Origin: Tindallia californiensis | GTDB lineage: Bacteria > Bacillota > Clostridia > Peptostreptococcales > Tindalliaceae | Direction of reading: 5' to 3' | NCBI RefSeq assembly: GCF_900107405.1 | Contig: NZ_FNPV01000009.1 | Span: forward strand, 2,737-66,736 | DNA: 64,000 bases | In this document: positions 17,974-27,479 of the stretch, in pieces | Position numbering within the stretch: position 1 is the stretch's first letter | Layout of the letters: the number at the start of each line of letters is the position of its first letter | The notes under the pieces: generated by a model | What the model was told of the DNA's origin: nothing | The model's database searches: none | The model's input: the letters and a program-made list of their open reading frames with translations, nothing else | Made by a program: the position numbers and the translations under genes

Positions 17974-18436
17974 TTTTATTTTATCACTTAAAATAATTTA
18001 GTAAATCTTTCCCACTTAGAAAATTTATTGTCCTAAGAAAAACATCTTGGCATACACAAGATTTTACTCTTTGTTTTCTACCAGCCGATCATCTGCCAAA
18101 ACTGGATTGCTTATTTCCATCTCTCGCGACAACTCTAAATTTGTTTCAAAACAAGGAAAATTATAATGATTTTATAGTATTCTTATTTATTATCTCAAAA
18201 ATATCATTTTTCCTAATATTATCAATATCGATATATAGTTAGTAACATTTTTATTTCTGACATTAGTGATGTAACTTTCCTTAAACAACAAAATATTCAC
18301 AAGAGATTACAAGTCCTGTGAATATTTACCATTCGTTAAAAGCAACAATGGTTTTGGGTCTGCATCTATCTAAATCCCTACTCTGCTGCCGAAACATCAC
18401 TTGTTTGATTCACATAGTCTTTTATTTTCGCCACTT
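17974..18436. other. AT-rich intergenic stretch with one terminator hairpin
   Basis: No gene is visible. It contains a hairpin at 18291-18327 (AAATATTCACA pairing with TGTGAATATTT, 15-base loop) followed on the minus strand by a T-rich run, suited to ending the ABC transporter operon. The rest is AT-rich and may hold upstream control sites for tpl. Confidence 0.5.
18291..18327 (-). terminator. Terminator of the ABC transporter operon
   Basis: Perfect 11-bp stem (18291-18301 with 18317-18327). Downstream on the minus strand comes TTTTGTTGTTT. Confidence 0.65.
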
Positions 18437-20182
18437 CTATACACTCCACGCCAGACTCTCTTGCTGAATTTGCCACATGGTTGAATAAACGCCTTTTTTT
18501 GAAAGTAATTCCTCATGATTCCCGCTCTCCACAATGCTTCCGTTTTCCAGAACAATGATTTTATCAGCATTAGCCACTGTGCGCATACGATGCGCAATCA
18601 TTAATACGGTTTTGTTGCGAGTAAGTTCAGAAATAGCGACTTGTATTTTTGTTTCATTTTCAGCATCAAGAGAAGCAGTAGCTTCATCCAGCAAAACAAT
18701 CGGTGCGTCTTTCAGTAGCGCTCTCGCTATTGATATGCGCTGTCTCTCTCCTCCAGAAAGAGTCTCCCCATTTTCTCCCACAACGGTGTCATATCCTTTT
18801 GAAAGTTTATGAACAAAATCGTGACATTGAGCCAACTTCGCTGCCTTCATTATTTCTTCCTCTGTTGCATCCATTTTCCCTATTTTGATATTATCTCTGA
18901 TGCTAGCATTAAATAAAACAACCTCTTGAAACACAACGGAATAGCTTTTCAGCAATGTTTCCGGTTCAACGTCTTTGATGTCATAGCCGCCTAACAAAAT
19001 CTTTCCTTTGTCTGTGTCCCAAAAACGAGCTGCCAGTTTTGTTGCTGTACTCTTTCCTCCACCGGAAGGACCAACCAAAGCCGTTATTTCTCCTTGCTTA
19101 GCCGTAAAGGAAATCTGCTTTATTACCTGCTTTTCATTATGATAAGAAAAATCAACATTTTTGAAGGTAATATCATAGTTCTCAGGATCAAAAATGGTCT
19201 TTCCACTTTGAGCAGGCAATGCTTCCATTTCTCTCATACGCTTAATACGAACATCCAAATAAAATAGGACTGCCAGATTGGACAGCACAATGTCCAAAGG
19301 AGAATAAATTCGTGATGCTACCATTAAAAAAATTAAATAGGTGAACAGGTCTATGCTTCCAGCTGCCATGAATTTTGCTCCTACAATGATCACGCTGACT
19401 AGTCCCAGCTTCAGAAAACTTTGTGCAATGTTAAGAAGTCCGCCCACCACTAATTCTCCACGTATAAGCTGGCTTTCGTATTGATCAATTGTTTTGTACA
19501 AGTTATTTAGGTAAGTTTTTTCTCTGTTGTAGGATTTTATTTCCTGGATTGTTTCCAAACCTTCCTGTATTTGTTCGCTTACATTTCGTTTGAACCGATA
19601 ACCAGTCTTAAAGGATCTTAACTGAATTTTTTTCGATAACAGGATAATTCCTATCGCAAAAGGCGCTACCCACAATAAAGCTAATGCCAGAGGCCAATGA
19701 TAAAACATCAGTCCAAGAGCCATAAAATGAACGCTGATGATGGTTGCTATCAGCTGCGGTACAGCATGCGAAAAGGTATGCTCTAAATCCGTACTGTCCT
19801 CCATGATGGTTGCCGTCAGGTCTGACAGGTTTTTGCCACTAAAAAATGCCAGCGGCAATCTTCGAAGTTTTTCAGCCAATGTTATTCTCCGGTTGGCACT
19901 TTCGTCATAAATACTAACAAAAGTGCTTTTATATTGAAAGATAGCCACCCAAAACATTATTGCCATAAATCCGATCCCAAGCAATAAATAATATCCCACT
20001 CCACGATTATTCATATCACTTGCGCCAAAGGCGATATTTAAGTACTCTTCCAAAAAAACAACCGTAAATACTACCGGTAGCATCAAAGCTATATTCAGCA
20101 CTATGGACCACACAGTCCCTTTAATAAAGTCAAGAGCACCCTGATGAGACAAAGCAAATCGATTTTTCACGGCATTAATCAC
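18437..20182 (-). CDS. ABC transporter, fused membrane and ATPase domains (second of pair)
   Basis: About 582 residues: six membrane helices (about 20-310), then an ATPase with Walker A GPSGGGKST, signature LSGGERQR and Walker B/D-loop LLDEATASLD. GTG 20182 follows AAAGGAG and overlaps the previous stop as GTGA, so it is preferred to the longer frame. It should form a heterodimer with the preceding gene. Its place under a Fur-box promoter suggests iron-siderophore transport (YbtP/YbtQ or IrtAB style) or export of a metal chelator, rather than general drug export. Substrate is unproven. Confidence 0.85.
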   Translation of the reverse strand: MINAVKNRFALSHQGALDFIKGTVWSIVLNIALMLPVVFTVVFLEEYLNIAFGASDMNNRGVGYYLLLGIGFMAIMFWVAIFQYKSTFVSIYDESANRRITLAEKLRRLPLAFFSGKNLSDLTATIMEDSTDLEHTFSHAVPQLIATIISVHFMALGLMFYHWPLALALLWVAPFAIGIILLSKKIQLRSFKTGYRFKRNVSEQIQEGLETIQEIKSYNREKTYLNNLYKTIDQYESQLIRGELVVGGLLNIAQSFLKLGLVSVIIVGAKFMAAGSIDLFTYLIFLMVASRIYSPLDIVLSNLAVLFYLDVRIKRMREMEALPAQSGKTIFDPENYDITFKNVDFSYHNEKQVIKQISFTAKQGEITALVGPSGGGKSTATKLAARFWDTDKGKILLGGYDIKDVEPETLLKSYSVVFQEVVLFNASIRDNIKIGKMDATEEEIMKAAKLAQCHDFVHKLSKGYDTVVGENGETLSGGERQRISIARALLKDAPIVLLDEATASLDAENETKIQVAISELTRNKTVLMIAHRMRTVANADKIIVLENGSIVESGNHEELLSKKGVYSTMWQIQQESLAWSV

Positions 20183-21948
20183 AATGGTTTCTCCTTTCCA
20201 ATTTTCCAATCCACGGCCTTTTGATATTCTTCCCACATAGTTGAATATACATTTTCCTTTTTTAGCAAAGTTTGATGATTTCCTTGTTCAACGATTTTTC
20301 CTTCTTTCATCACTAAAATCTTATCAGCCGAAATAACGCTGTTTAATCGATGGGCAATCATGAGAACCGTCTTCCCTTCTGTTAGTTTTCGAAAAGCTTG
20401 TTGTATCAAATATTCATTCTCCGGATCCGCAAAAGCAGTAGCCTCATCCAAAATGACAATTGGTGCATCTTTCAACATAGCTCTGGCAATAATAATTCGT
20501 TGCTGCTCACCTCCTGAAAGATAGGTACCCTGGCTGCCAATCATTGTTTGATATCCATCCGGCAGCCTGTCAATTATCTCTTTGCACTGTGCCATTTCTA
20601 CAGCTTTTTCTACAGCTTCCATCCTTGCTAAGGGATTTCCATAGGTTATATTTTCCAGTAGGCTGGTCTTGAAAAGACGATTATTTTGAAAAACAAAGGA
20701 AACATGTTGCATTAGCTCGTCAGGGCTAATATCCTTCACGTTTACCCCACCAATCATCACAGCTCCCTGATCAACATCCCAGAATCGAGGAATCAGTCTC
20801 GCTATGGTTGTTTTTCCGCTCCCAGAGCCTCCCACCAATGCTACCGTCTCACCTTCCGCTATATCAAAGGAAATATCTTCTACGGCCTTTTGGTTACTTT
20901 CCGGATAAGAAAAGGTTACATGATCCAATTGTATACCGTACCGTTCTATTGGTTTTGGGGTTTTCGAAACAACTAATCCTTCTGCATCAACTAGATTTTC
21001 AATTCTGTTGATAGCTTCTCTCGCCTGTCCAACGGCTTGATTCAAGTGCATACTCCGCATAATACTTTGTGCTAATGTAGGAGTGATCAGGATGTATAAA
21101 AAAAGATTGAGAATAGTCGCTTCAACATTTCCTGTATGGTTAATGATGATTATTACTACTGGTACCAGCACAAATACAAAGCTATTGATAATGACTGTAT
21201 AGGCTGACATTGGTTTTTCCCACATTTTCGCATAGTTTGATACCATAGTCTTATAATCAGTAATACTTTTGTGAAAATGTTTAAAAGAAAATACGGTTTG
21301 CTGGAATACTTTTACCACCGGAATGCCCCGCACATATTCAACAGCTTCGGAATTCATATCTTCCAAATAGGTCATATACCTTTCCATAAAATATTTGCCT
21401 TTTTTCCCCATCATAAAACCCATGATAAATAGCGACATGATAATAGGAGCTAAGCAAGCCAGTCCTAATCTCCAATCAAAGACAAAGATCAATGTCACAA
21501 TGGTGATCGGTATCATTAAAGTAGCTGCCAAATCTGGCATTTGATGGGCTAGAAACACATGGGTCACACCTGCATTGTCATCAATGATTTTGCGGATTCG
21601 CCCTGTCGTATTTTGATTAAAAAACCCTAAAGGCATTTCTATGACTCGTCGCATCGCTTCCTTACGCAGATTAACCTCCACCCGAAAAGCTGTTAAGTGC
21701 GAAAATGACAATGCGATAAAGTATAGAACAATGCTGGCAATTGCTGCTCCTACAGACCACCAGGCAAAAATAAGAATCAAACCAGGAGAATAATAAGATC
21801 CATTGGTAAACAGTTCTCGAATAATAAACCAAATCAGTAAATACGGTACAATTCCAGCAATTGAACTAATAGCGGCTAAAAACAAGGCTGCCGGCATTAA
21901 CCCTCTGCGACCTTTCATATATGGGTTTAACTTTGCTAAGGTATCCAT
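20179..21948 (-). CDS. ABC transporter, fused membrane and ATPase domains (first of pair)
   Basis: A 589-residue half-transporter: six membrane helices (about 15-310), Walker A GGSGSGKTT, signature LSGGEQQR, Walker B VILDEATAFADPENE. The D-loop AFAD differs from the usual ASLD of its partner, and as I recall is frequent in YbtP/YbtQ-like transporters. It lies 85 bases downstream of the tetR gene and overlaps its partner by 4 bases. Probable iron-regulated siderophore or metallophore transport; general multidrug export is the alternative. Confidence 0.85.
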   Translation of the reverse strand: MDTLAKLNPYMKGRRGLMPAALFLAAISSIAGIVPYLLIWFIIRELFTNGSYYSPGLILIFAWWSVGAAIASIVLYFIALSFSHLTAFRVEVNLRKEAMRRVIEMPLGFFNQNTTGRIRKIIDDNAGVTHVFLAHQMPDLAATLMIPITIVTLIFVFDWRLGLACLAPIIMSLFIMGFMMGKKGKYFMERYMTYLEDMNSEAVEYVRGIPVVKVFQQTVFSFKHFHKSITDYKTMVSNYAKMWEKPMSAYTVIINSFVFVLVPVVIIIINHTGNVEATILNLFLYILITPTLAQSIMRSMHLNQAVGQAREAINRIENLVDAEGLVVSKTPKPIERYGIQLDHVTFSYPESNQKAVEDISFDIAEGETVALVGGSGSGKTTIARLIPRFWDVDQGAVMIGGVNVKDISPDELMQHVSFVFQNNRLFKTSLLENITYGNPLARMEAVEKAVEMAQCKEIIDRLPDGYQTMIGSQGTYLSGGEQQRIIIARAMLKDAPIVILDEATAFADPENEYLIQQAFRKLTEGKTVLMIAHRLNSVISADKILVMKEGKIVEQGNHQTLLKKENVYSTMWEEYQKAVDWKIGKEKPL

Positions 21949-22033
21949 TTTTTTCCTCCCTTTATCATTTCCTTTATAATCTCCTTTATACAGGTTTGCT
22001 TCTTAGAAAAATCCTGTTTATCTAATAGAAGTT

Positions 22034-22630
22034 TTACACTTCTTCCTTTTGCATCAATAGCATTAACTCTTCTTTCATCATTTTACGCAATGAATCCTTA
22101 TTTCTCATCAATCGATCCGGCTCCGGTAGGATATTCTGAAAAAAGGTAACACCGTTAATCCACCGACTCATAAACAATAATTGCTGATGTTTATCGCCCT
22201 TATTTTCTATCGCCAACCGATGACAAAGACCCTTTAGAAAAGATTGTTGTAATTGCTTATATTCAGCTTCTACCTCCGGATCAAACGGAATTAAAGACAT
22301 AAAGATGGCAAAAAGTTTTCTTTCCGGCGTTGGTCGGCACATTTTGTCAATAATCGCATCTAACAGCTTATCCAACTGTTTGTGTGGACAAGTTTCTTCT
22401 TGCAGGATCTTCTGATTGATATCAATTTCCAAATAGGCTTCGTTATGATACCTCATAATGTCAAAAAGAATATCCTTTGGCCGGCGATAGTAATGGTATA
22501 ATCCACCTTTAGATAAACTTGTCCGGCTGATGATATCTTCCATGGTTGCTTTGTCGTAACCTTTTTCTAAAAACACTTCTTTCCCTGCCTGCCAAATTTC
22601 CTTTTTCCTTTCTTCACTGGTTTTTCTCAC
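22034..22630 (-). CDS. TetR/AcrR-family transcriptional regulator
   Basis: A 198-residue regulator with an N-terminal helix-turn-helix (TMEDIISRTSLSKGGLYHYYRRPKDIL, residues about 30-55) and a helical ligand domain. GTG start after GAGGGTG. First gene of the operon with the two ABC half-transporters. A 7-4-7 inverted repeat just upstream is its likely operator and would allow autoregulation on top of Fur control. Confidence 0.9.
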   Translation of the reverse strand: MRKTSEERKKEIWQAGKEVFLEKGYDKATMEDIISRTSLSKGGLYHYYRRPKDILFDIMRYHNEAYLEIDINQKILQEETCPHKQLDKLLDAIIDKMCRPTPERKLFAIFMSLIPFDPEVEAEYKQLQQSFLKGLCHRLAIENKGDKHQQLLFMSRWINGVTFFQNILPEPDRLMRNKDSLRKMMKEELMLLMQKEEV

Positions 22631-22647
22631 TCACGTCACCCTCTCTT

Positions 22648-22665
22648 ACCGACGCATTCGTCGGT
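22648..22665. promoter_or_regulatory. Probable TetR-family operator
   Basis: ACCGACG-CATT-CGTCGGT, a perfect 7-bp inverted repeat with 4-base spacer, 18 bases before the tetR start codon and downstream of its promoter. Its form is typical for TetR-family operators. Confidence 0.7.
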
Positions 22666-22689
22666 TCACATGCAAAAAAATATTTTATT

Positions 22690-22708
22690 GATAATGATTT
22701 TCATTATA
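22690..22708. promoter_or_regulatory. Fur box overlapping the tetR-ABC promoter
   Basis: GATAATGATTTTCATTATA matches 17 of 19 positions of the classical Fur box GATAATGATAATCATTATC. It covers the -10 of the promoter below, so iron-loaded Fur should repress it. Confidence 0.8.
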
Positions 22709-22731
22709 GCTTTCTTCTTTTTGCCTGTCAA
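22703..22731 (-). promoter_or_regulatory. Consensus promoter of the tetR-ABC operon
   Basis: Minus-strand TTGACA (22726-22731) and TATAAT (22703-22708) separated by 17 bases: a perfect sigma-A promoter. Order downstream: Fur box over -10, TetR-type inverted repeat, ribosome site, GTG. Confidence 0.85.
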
Positions 22732-22832
22732 CCTCTGTTTTCTTGCGCCAAGGGATAATATCCTCCAAAACAGCTACAGTCCCTATTTTTTCACAGCCCT
22801 ACCTTTTTTTCACAAAATATTGTATTATAAAG

Positions 22833-22851
22833 GAAAATGATATTCATTGTT
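22833..22851. promoter_or_regulatory. Fur-box-like site before the two-component genes
   Basis: GAAAATGATATTCATTGTT matches 15 of 19 Fur-box positions. It lies just after a TATTAT/TATAAA -10-like sequence (22823-22831) and 40 bases before the response regulator start. Confidence 0.65.
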
Positions 22852-22890
22852 GACTTCCGTCAATAATAATTCAATAAGGAGCCACTGGAT

Positions 22891-23589
22891 ATGACCACTA
22901 TCAATATACTAATCGTCGATGATGATCATAATATTTGCACCATTTTAAAAACCATGCTTGAAAAGGCTGGTTATTACTGTTCTTGTGTCCACTCTGCTAA
23001 AGAAGCCTACGAAGAAATTCTGCATCAATTCTGGGATTTAGTTGTTTTAGATGTGATGCTTCCTGAATCAGACGGGTTTGAAATTTGTCGCGACCTTCGA
23101 AAAACTCATCAGATGCCGGTGCTTTTTTTAACCGCTCGAAACAATCATCAGGATATGCAAAGTGGTTATCTATCAGGAGCCGATGACTACCTTACCAAAC
23201 CCTTCACAGAACAGACTCTTTTATGGAAAGTTCATGCGCTTCTTAGACGCTACCTTGTTTATGAAGGAAAGCAAACGCCTGAGCCAACCAGCAATCATCC
23301 TTCTTCTGTTCAGTCGCTGGCCAATCATTTAACGGATATCGAATACCGTATTTTACATTTTCTGGCATCTCATGTAGAGGAATGTTGTTCTATACAGACG
23401 ATTTATGAAGCCGTCTGGGAGGAGGCCTACTGGGAAACATCCAGAAACACGGTAATGGTTCACATTTGTGGACTAAGAAAAAAGATTGAAGCCTTTCCTT
23501 TATTGCCATATCAAATACGAACGATCTGGGGAAAGGGGTATCAACTTGAACATGTTAAAAAGTACTATTCAAAACTCCATCCTTCATAA
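22891..23589 (+). CDS. OmpR-family response regulator
   Basis: A 232-residue protein: receiver domain (1-120) with acidic pocket IVDDDHN, phospho-acceptor in VVLDVMLPESDG and KPF lysine; then a winged-helix DNA-binding domain (about 140-225, ending IRTIWGKGYQLE). ATG follows AAGGAG. Its 3' end overlaps the start of its kinase. The Fur-like box ahead suggests it is made under iron limitation; it may control the iron or envelope genes nearby. Confidence 0.92.
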   Translation: MTTINILIVDDDHNICTILKTMLEKAGYYCSCVHSAKEAYEEILHQFWDLVVLDVMLPESDGFEICRDLRKTHQMPVLFLTARNNHQDMQSGYLSGADDYLTKPFTEQTLLWKVHALLRRYLVYEGKQTPEPTSNHPSSVQSLANHLTDIEYRILHFLASHVEECCSIQTIYEAVWEEAYWETSRNTVMVHICGLRKKIEAFPLLPYQIRTIWGKGYQLEHVKKYYSKLHPS

Positions 23590-24802
23590 AGTAATTTTTC
23601 CACTGATGGCTACCATTCTCCTTTTTCTCATTGGATGGTATTTTCTAGCCAGATGGATACCTTCTGTTTACACGCTCGACAATCAAGCTGAAAGAAGATT
23701 ATCCCATTATGCCATTGATTTTCAACGATTTGTTTTGGACGAAAGAATTCGTAGCACTGATGATTATCGTATCACAGTTTGGGCTGATCAAAGAAATTAT
23801 CTGGTACTGGCTCCATCTTCTTCTTATGACATTGTTTCTCAACCACACGCAACCTTTACTATCGATTTTTTTGACCAATCCCAATCGGTTCGATTTCTTT
23901 ATCTGACAAATATGGTTTACCGAGATAAAGCCGCTATCGGCGCTGCTGCTTTGGTGTTAGGCTTATGGATCCTTGTTACTCTCTTTTCCCTTAAAAAACA
24001 GCAACAATCCTTAGACCAGATCAAAAGTCAGTTAACGTCATTAACGGAGGGAAGGCTGGAAAGCATAGATTTTTCCTGTTCCGATAAAAAACTTTCTCCT
24101 TTGATTGATGAAACCAGGAAACTACATGCACAATTGGTTAATCATCAAGCAACAACGTTGCAATATCAAAAGATGATGGACGATATCATGGGATCTGTTT
24201 CCCATGATTTCAAGACGCCTTTAACCGCTATTGTCGGATACCTAGAACTCATGAAAACCACCTCGCCTCAAGTATCCATGTATGCTGCCACTGCTTTGAC
24301 AAAAACCGACTACCTGCTTCACTTAATTGATGATGCACTCTACTATTACAACGCTTCTGCCCGCTTAGATCAAAAGGAACATGTTACGAAAGTAAACGGC
24401 GTTGACGTGTTTCGTCATTTCTCAGCTTATGTTTCCAGTGCTTTGCCGGATCATTATCGTATCCAGGAACGCTTAACGGATGATCCGGCAGAGATATGGA
24501 TGGATGACTTTATGATGACACGTCTTTTTGATAACTTGCTTTCAAATCTTATGAAACATGCGGATCCTTCCTATCCTATCAAACAAATTAATTATATTGA
24601 TCATGGATGGCTTGTCTTTGAGCAAAGAAACCACCGTTGCCCCAGCGCAGAGAAAAACAAAAGCACTGGTCTTGGTCTGAAAACCTGTCATCGAATCATG
24701 ACCGCTCATAAAGGTGTTTTCGAAAGCCATCTCATAGGGTCTCTGTATACAACGACGTTAAAGTTTCCTTTGCATCATGAAACTTTTGAACTAACCCCGT
24801 GA
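23552..24802 (+). CDS. Membrane sensor histidine kinase
   Basis: About 416 residues: membrane helix near 10-30, an extracytoplasmic part of about 90 residues, second helix near 130-150, then the H-box SVSHDFKTPLTAIVGYLE, N-box LFDNLLSNLMKHA and G-box STGLGLKTCHRI. ATG 23552 is used; TTG 23546 sits at better spacing (7 bases) from GAAAGGGG and may be the true start. Both lie inside the response regulator gene. The ATPase domain is compact, as in small Firmicutes kinases. Its 3' end overlaps the convergent EamA gene by 28 bases. Confidence 0.88.
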   Translation: MLKSTIQNSILHKVIFPLMATILLFLIGWYFLARWIPSVYTLDNQAERRLSHYAIDFQRFVLDERIRSTDDYRITVWADQRNYLVLAPSSSYDIVSQPHATFTIDFFDQSQSVRFLYLTNMVYRDKAAIGAAALVLGLWILVTLFSLKKQQQSLDQIKSQLTSLTEGRLESIDFSCSDKKLSPLIDETRKLHAQLVNHQATTLQYQKMMDDIMGSVSHDFKTPLTAIVGYLELMKTTSPQVSMYAATALTKTDYLLHLIDDALYYYNASARLDQKEHVTKVNGVDVFRHFSAYVSSALPDHYRIQERLTDDPAEIWMDDFMMTRLFDNLLSNLMKHADPSYPIKQINYIDHGWLVFEQRNHRCPSAEKNKSTGLGLKTCHRIMTAHKGVFESHLIGSLYTTTLKFPLHHETFELTP

Positions 24803-25671
24803 TCCTTTGATATGGTTTTTACAACTCGATTTTTTGAATAGTTTAGCAGGATGCAGCCTGATATGATAAAGCTTCCACCAATAAGCACGAAAGAACTAGG
24901 TACTTCTTTCCACAGGAGAAATCCCCAGATTCCGTTAAAAACAATGCCCACATATCGTACAACCGTAACCAGAAAAGCATTTTCATGAGTAAAAGCTCTT
25001 GTCAAGTATATCTGTGCCAGTAACGAAATAACTCCAATAAAAATCAGCGCTATCCATTGGTCAACCGATGGCCACACAAACTCTTTTATCATCAGTGGAA
25101 AAGATGTGATGCTGGCCATCAACATAAAGTAAAAAATAATTTCTGTGGATGGATGTCCCTCTTGTCCAAGATAGCGAATGCTAACAGCGGATGCACCTGC
25201 AAAAAGAGCAGCCAGTATTCCCGCTATGGCCCACAGGGTAAAGGAAGTAAAGTTCCAAGGAGCAATGGCCGTAATCGCTCCGATGATAATAACAGAAATA
25301 GCAATCTTAGTTCCCGGCAAACCTTTTTCTTTCAACAACACACGAGAAATAATGTATACAAATAATGGTGATAAGTTTACTAAAATCATTGTGTCGATTA
25401 AGGGAAGTTTTGATAATGTCAAAAAGTAGGCTATCATATAGAATCCTCCAAGCATGCCTCTTAAAACGAGGATTTTCCTATTATGCTTTGATAAGCTAAT
25501 CTTTTCTTTTTTCATAATCATGCTTACAATTATTAGTCCTATGATACTTCTAAAAAAAACAATTTGATGGGAAGAAACAGAGGCCGATGTTGCTTTAACT
25601 AGAACGTTCATAAAACTAAAGGTCAATGATGAAGCCACCGCATAATAAATTCCAGTATTAGGCTTTTCCAA
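24775..25671 (-). CDS. EamA/DMT-family transporter
   Basis: A 298-residue protein with ten predicted membrane helices in two EamA repeats (about 5-135 and 145-285). Starts with TTG, three bases after the fecE-like stop, so it is the last gene of the Fur-controlled iron importer operon. Family members export or import metabolites such as amino acids. Placement suggests a link with siderophore or metal handling, which the sequence alone does not prove. Confidence 0.82.
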   Translation of the reverse strand: MEKPNTGIYYAVASSLTFSFMNVLVKATSASVSSHQIVFFRSIIGLIIVSMIMKKEKISLSKHNRKILVLRGMLGGFYMIAYFLTLSKLPLIDTMILVNLSPLFVYIISRVLLKEKGLPGTKIAISVIIIGAITAIAPWNFTSFTLWAIAGILAALFAGASAVSIRYLGQEGHPSTEIIFYFMLMASITSFPLMIKEFVWPSVDQWIALIFIGVISLLAQIYLTRAFTHENAFLVTVVRYVGIVFNGIWGFLLWKEVPSSFVLIGGSFIISGCILLNYSKNRVVKTISKDHGVSSKVS

Positions 25672-25674
25672 TAC

Positions 25675-26442
25675 TTATCCCACCGCCTTACTGGGTTTCA
25701 CTGGCGTTACCGTCATGAATCCGCTGCTGTTGGTGCTGACATCCACTTCTACCTGGTAGGCTTTTTCAAGAAGTTTTATGTCCAAAACCGCTTCCGGCTT
25801 TCCTTTTTTTACAGCATACCCTTCGTTTAATAGGATCATTTCATCGCTGTAACGAGCAGCTAAAGCCAGATCATGTAAAACAATCACCGTAATTCCCTGA
25901 GTTTCAGTACAATACTGTTTTGCAATTTCCAACACCTGTAATTGATGTTTTAAGTCCAGTGCACTAGTAGGCTCATCCAAAAGCAAGACCTTAGGGTTTG
26001 AAACAAGAGCCTGAGCCATAATGACCATTTGTTTTTGTCCCCCGCTCAGTTTAGAAAAGGCTTGCAAACTCAAAGCTTCCAAGCCTAACTTTTCTAAAAT
26101 ATCTGCCACAGCTTCTAAGTGAACGGATTCTACTTTCCAGGATAAATCTTTCACCCTGCCCAGCAAAACCATTTCAAATACGGATAAGTCTGTCTGCATC
26201 GAACTGGTTTGAGGAACATAAGCAATCTGGCTTTTGTCCACTTTTTTTCCTTGCTCATCCACAATATCAATATTTCCTTGATAGGTGTTCAATTTTGCAA
26301 TAGCCTTAATTAATGTTGTTTTTCCAGTTCCATTAGGTCCAATAACCGCTACCAGTTCTCCACCTCGAAATTCAGCAGAAACCGACTTCAGTACTTCTTT
26401 TTGCTGAAAAGAAACGGCTACTTGACTAAGCTTCATTTGCAT
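25675..26442 (-). CDS. Iron-siderophore/cobalamin ABC transporter ATPase (FecE/FhuC type)
   Basis: About 255 residues with Walker A GPNGTGKTT, signature LSGGQKQ, Walker B VLLLDEPTSALD and switch His in VLHDLALAARYSDE. Start taken at ATG 26442, which overlaps the permease stop (TGATG) and follows AAGGAGG; GTG 26445 is the alternative. It energises import of an Fe(III)-siderophore, haem or corrinoid with the permease and binding protein of the same operon. Fur control favours iron. Confidence 0.9.
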   Translation of the reverse strand: MQMKLSQVAVSFQQKEVLKSVSAEFRGGELVAVIGPNGTGKTTLIKAIAKLNTYQGNIDIVDEQGKKVDKSQIAYVPQTSSMQTDLSVFEMVLLGRVKDLSWKVESVHLEAVADILEKLGLEALSLQAFSKLSGGQKQMVIMAQALVSNPKVLLLDEPTSALDLKHQLQVLEIAKQYCTETQGITVIVLHDLALAARYSDEMILLNEGYAVKKGKPEAVLDIKLLEKAYQVEVDVSTNSSGFMTVTPVKPSKAVG

Positions 26443-27479
26443 CACGAGGACACCCTCCTTAAAATCATATAGCATAAAAACGGAACCCCTATTAAAGCGG
26501 TTACGATGCCAATGGGAATAATAATGCCGGGCACTACTATTTTCGATACAATCGAAGCGGCTGCCATCAATAGTACGCCCATCATCGATGCCATGGGTGC
26601 TAAATAACGCTGATCTTCCCCTACCAGCATACGAGCAAAATGAGGAGAAACCAGCCCTACAAACCCAATTGTTCCAACAAAAGAGACAGCTCCCGCTGTT
26701 AAAAAAGCACTGATTACAAAAACGTGCAATCGCAACCGGTCAGTATCAATCCCTAAGCTTTTCGCTCTTTCTTCTCCTGCGGAAAGTGCCGTAAGGCGCC
26801 ATGCGTACCGTGTCAGAATAAAGGCACATATCATAAAAATAGCTCCGCTCACAAATACCCCTGTCCAAGAAGATTTCAAAAGGCTGCCGAACATCCAGTA
26901 CACAATTTGACCTGCAACCTCCGGAGTCGATCGAAACTGCACCAATGAAAGCAGTGCTTGAAAAAGAAAGTGAATAACAATCCCAAAGAGAATCATGGAT
27001 TGTGCCTGCATCCCTTTGATACGACCGATATAATAAATGGATAAGGTTGAAATCATTGTCATGACAAAAGCAATGACCGGTGCATTCACCCAGCTAAAGG
27101 AACCTCCAAAGGGAAATCCTGTAATAAAGGCAATGGCTGCTCCAAAACCTGCCGCAGAAGACACGCCTAAGGTATAGGGGCTTGCCAGCGGATTAGATAA
27201 AATGGTTTGCATCTGGCAACCGGCCAAACCCAAAGAAGCACCTACGCATAAACAAATTAATGTCATCGGGAGTCTAACGTTCCATATAATTGCCGTTAGA
27301 ATACTGTCGCCCCCAGGTCCATTTAGTAACCCTTCGATTACTTCCTGCAAGCCAATTCCAGATGCTCCTACCATCAGGTCTGCCATCAACACTATAATGA
27401 TCGACACTAACGTAACACCAAAAATAATACGCCGCTTCCCTGCGATCTGATGATAGGTTGCTACACCCCTAGCTTTCAT
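26442..27479 (-). CDS. Iron-siderophore/cobalamin ABC permease (FecCD/BtuC family)
   Basis: A 345-residue protein with about ten membrane helices and the FecCD motifs GASLGLAGCQMQTILSNPLA, LGVSSAAGFGAA and GLVSPHFARMLVGEDQR. It should act as a homodimer since only one permease gene is present. Overlaps the binding-protein gene by 11 bases and the ATPase gene by one base. Confidence 0.92.
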   Translation of the reverse strand: MKARGVATYHQIAGKRRIIFGVTLVSIIIVLMADLMVGASGIGLQEVIEGLLNGPGGDSILTAIIWNVRLPMTLICLCVGASLGLAGCQMQTILSNPLASPYTLGVSSAAGFGAAIAFITGFPFGGSFSWVNAPVIAFVMTMISTLSIYYIGRIKGMQAQSMILFGIVIHFLFQALLSLVQFRSTPEVAGQIVYWMFGSLLKSSWTGVFVSGAIFMICAFILTRYAWRLTALSAGEERAKSLGIDTDRLRLHVFVISAFLTAGAVSFVGTIGFVGLVSPHFARMLVGEDQRYLAPMASMMGVLLMAAASIVSKIVVPGIIIPIGIVTALIGVPFLCYMILRRVSS

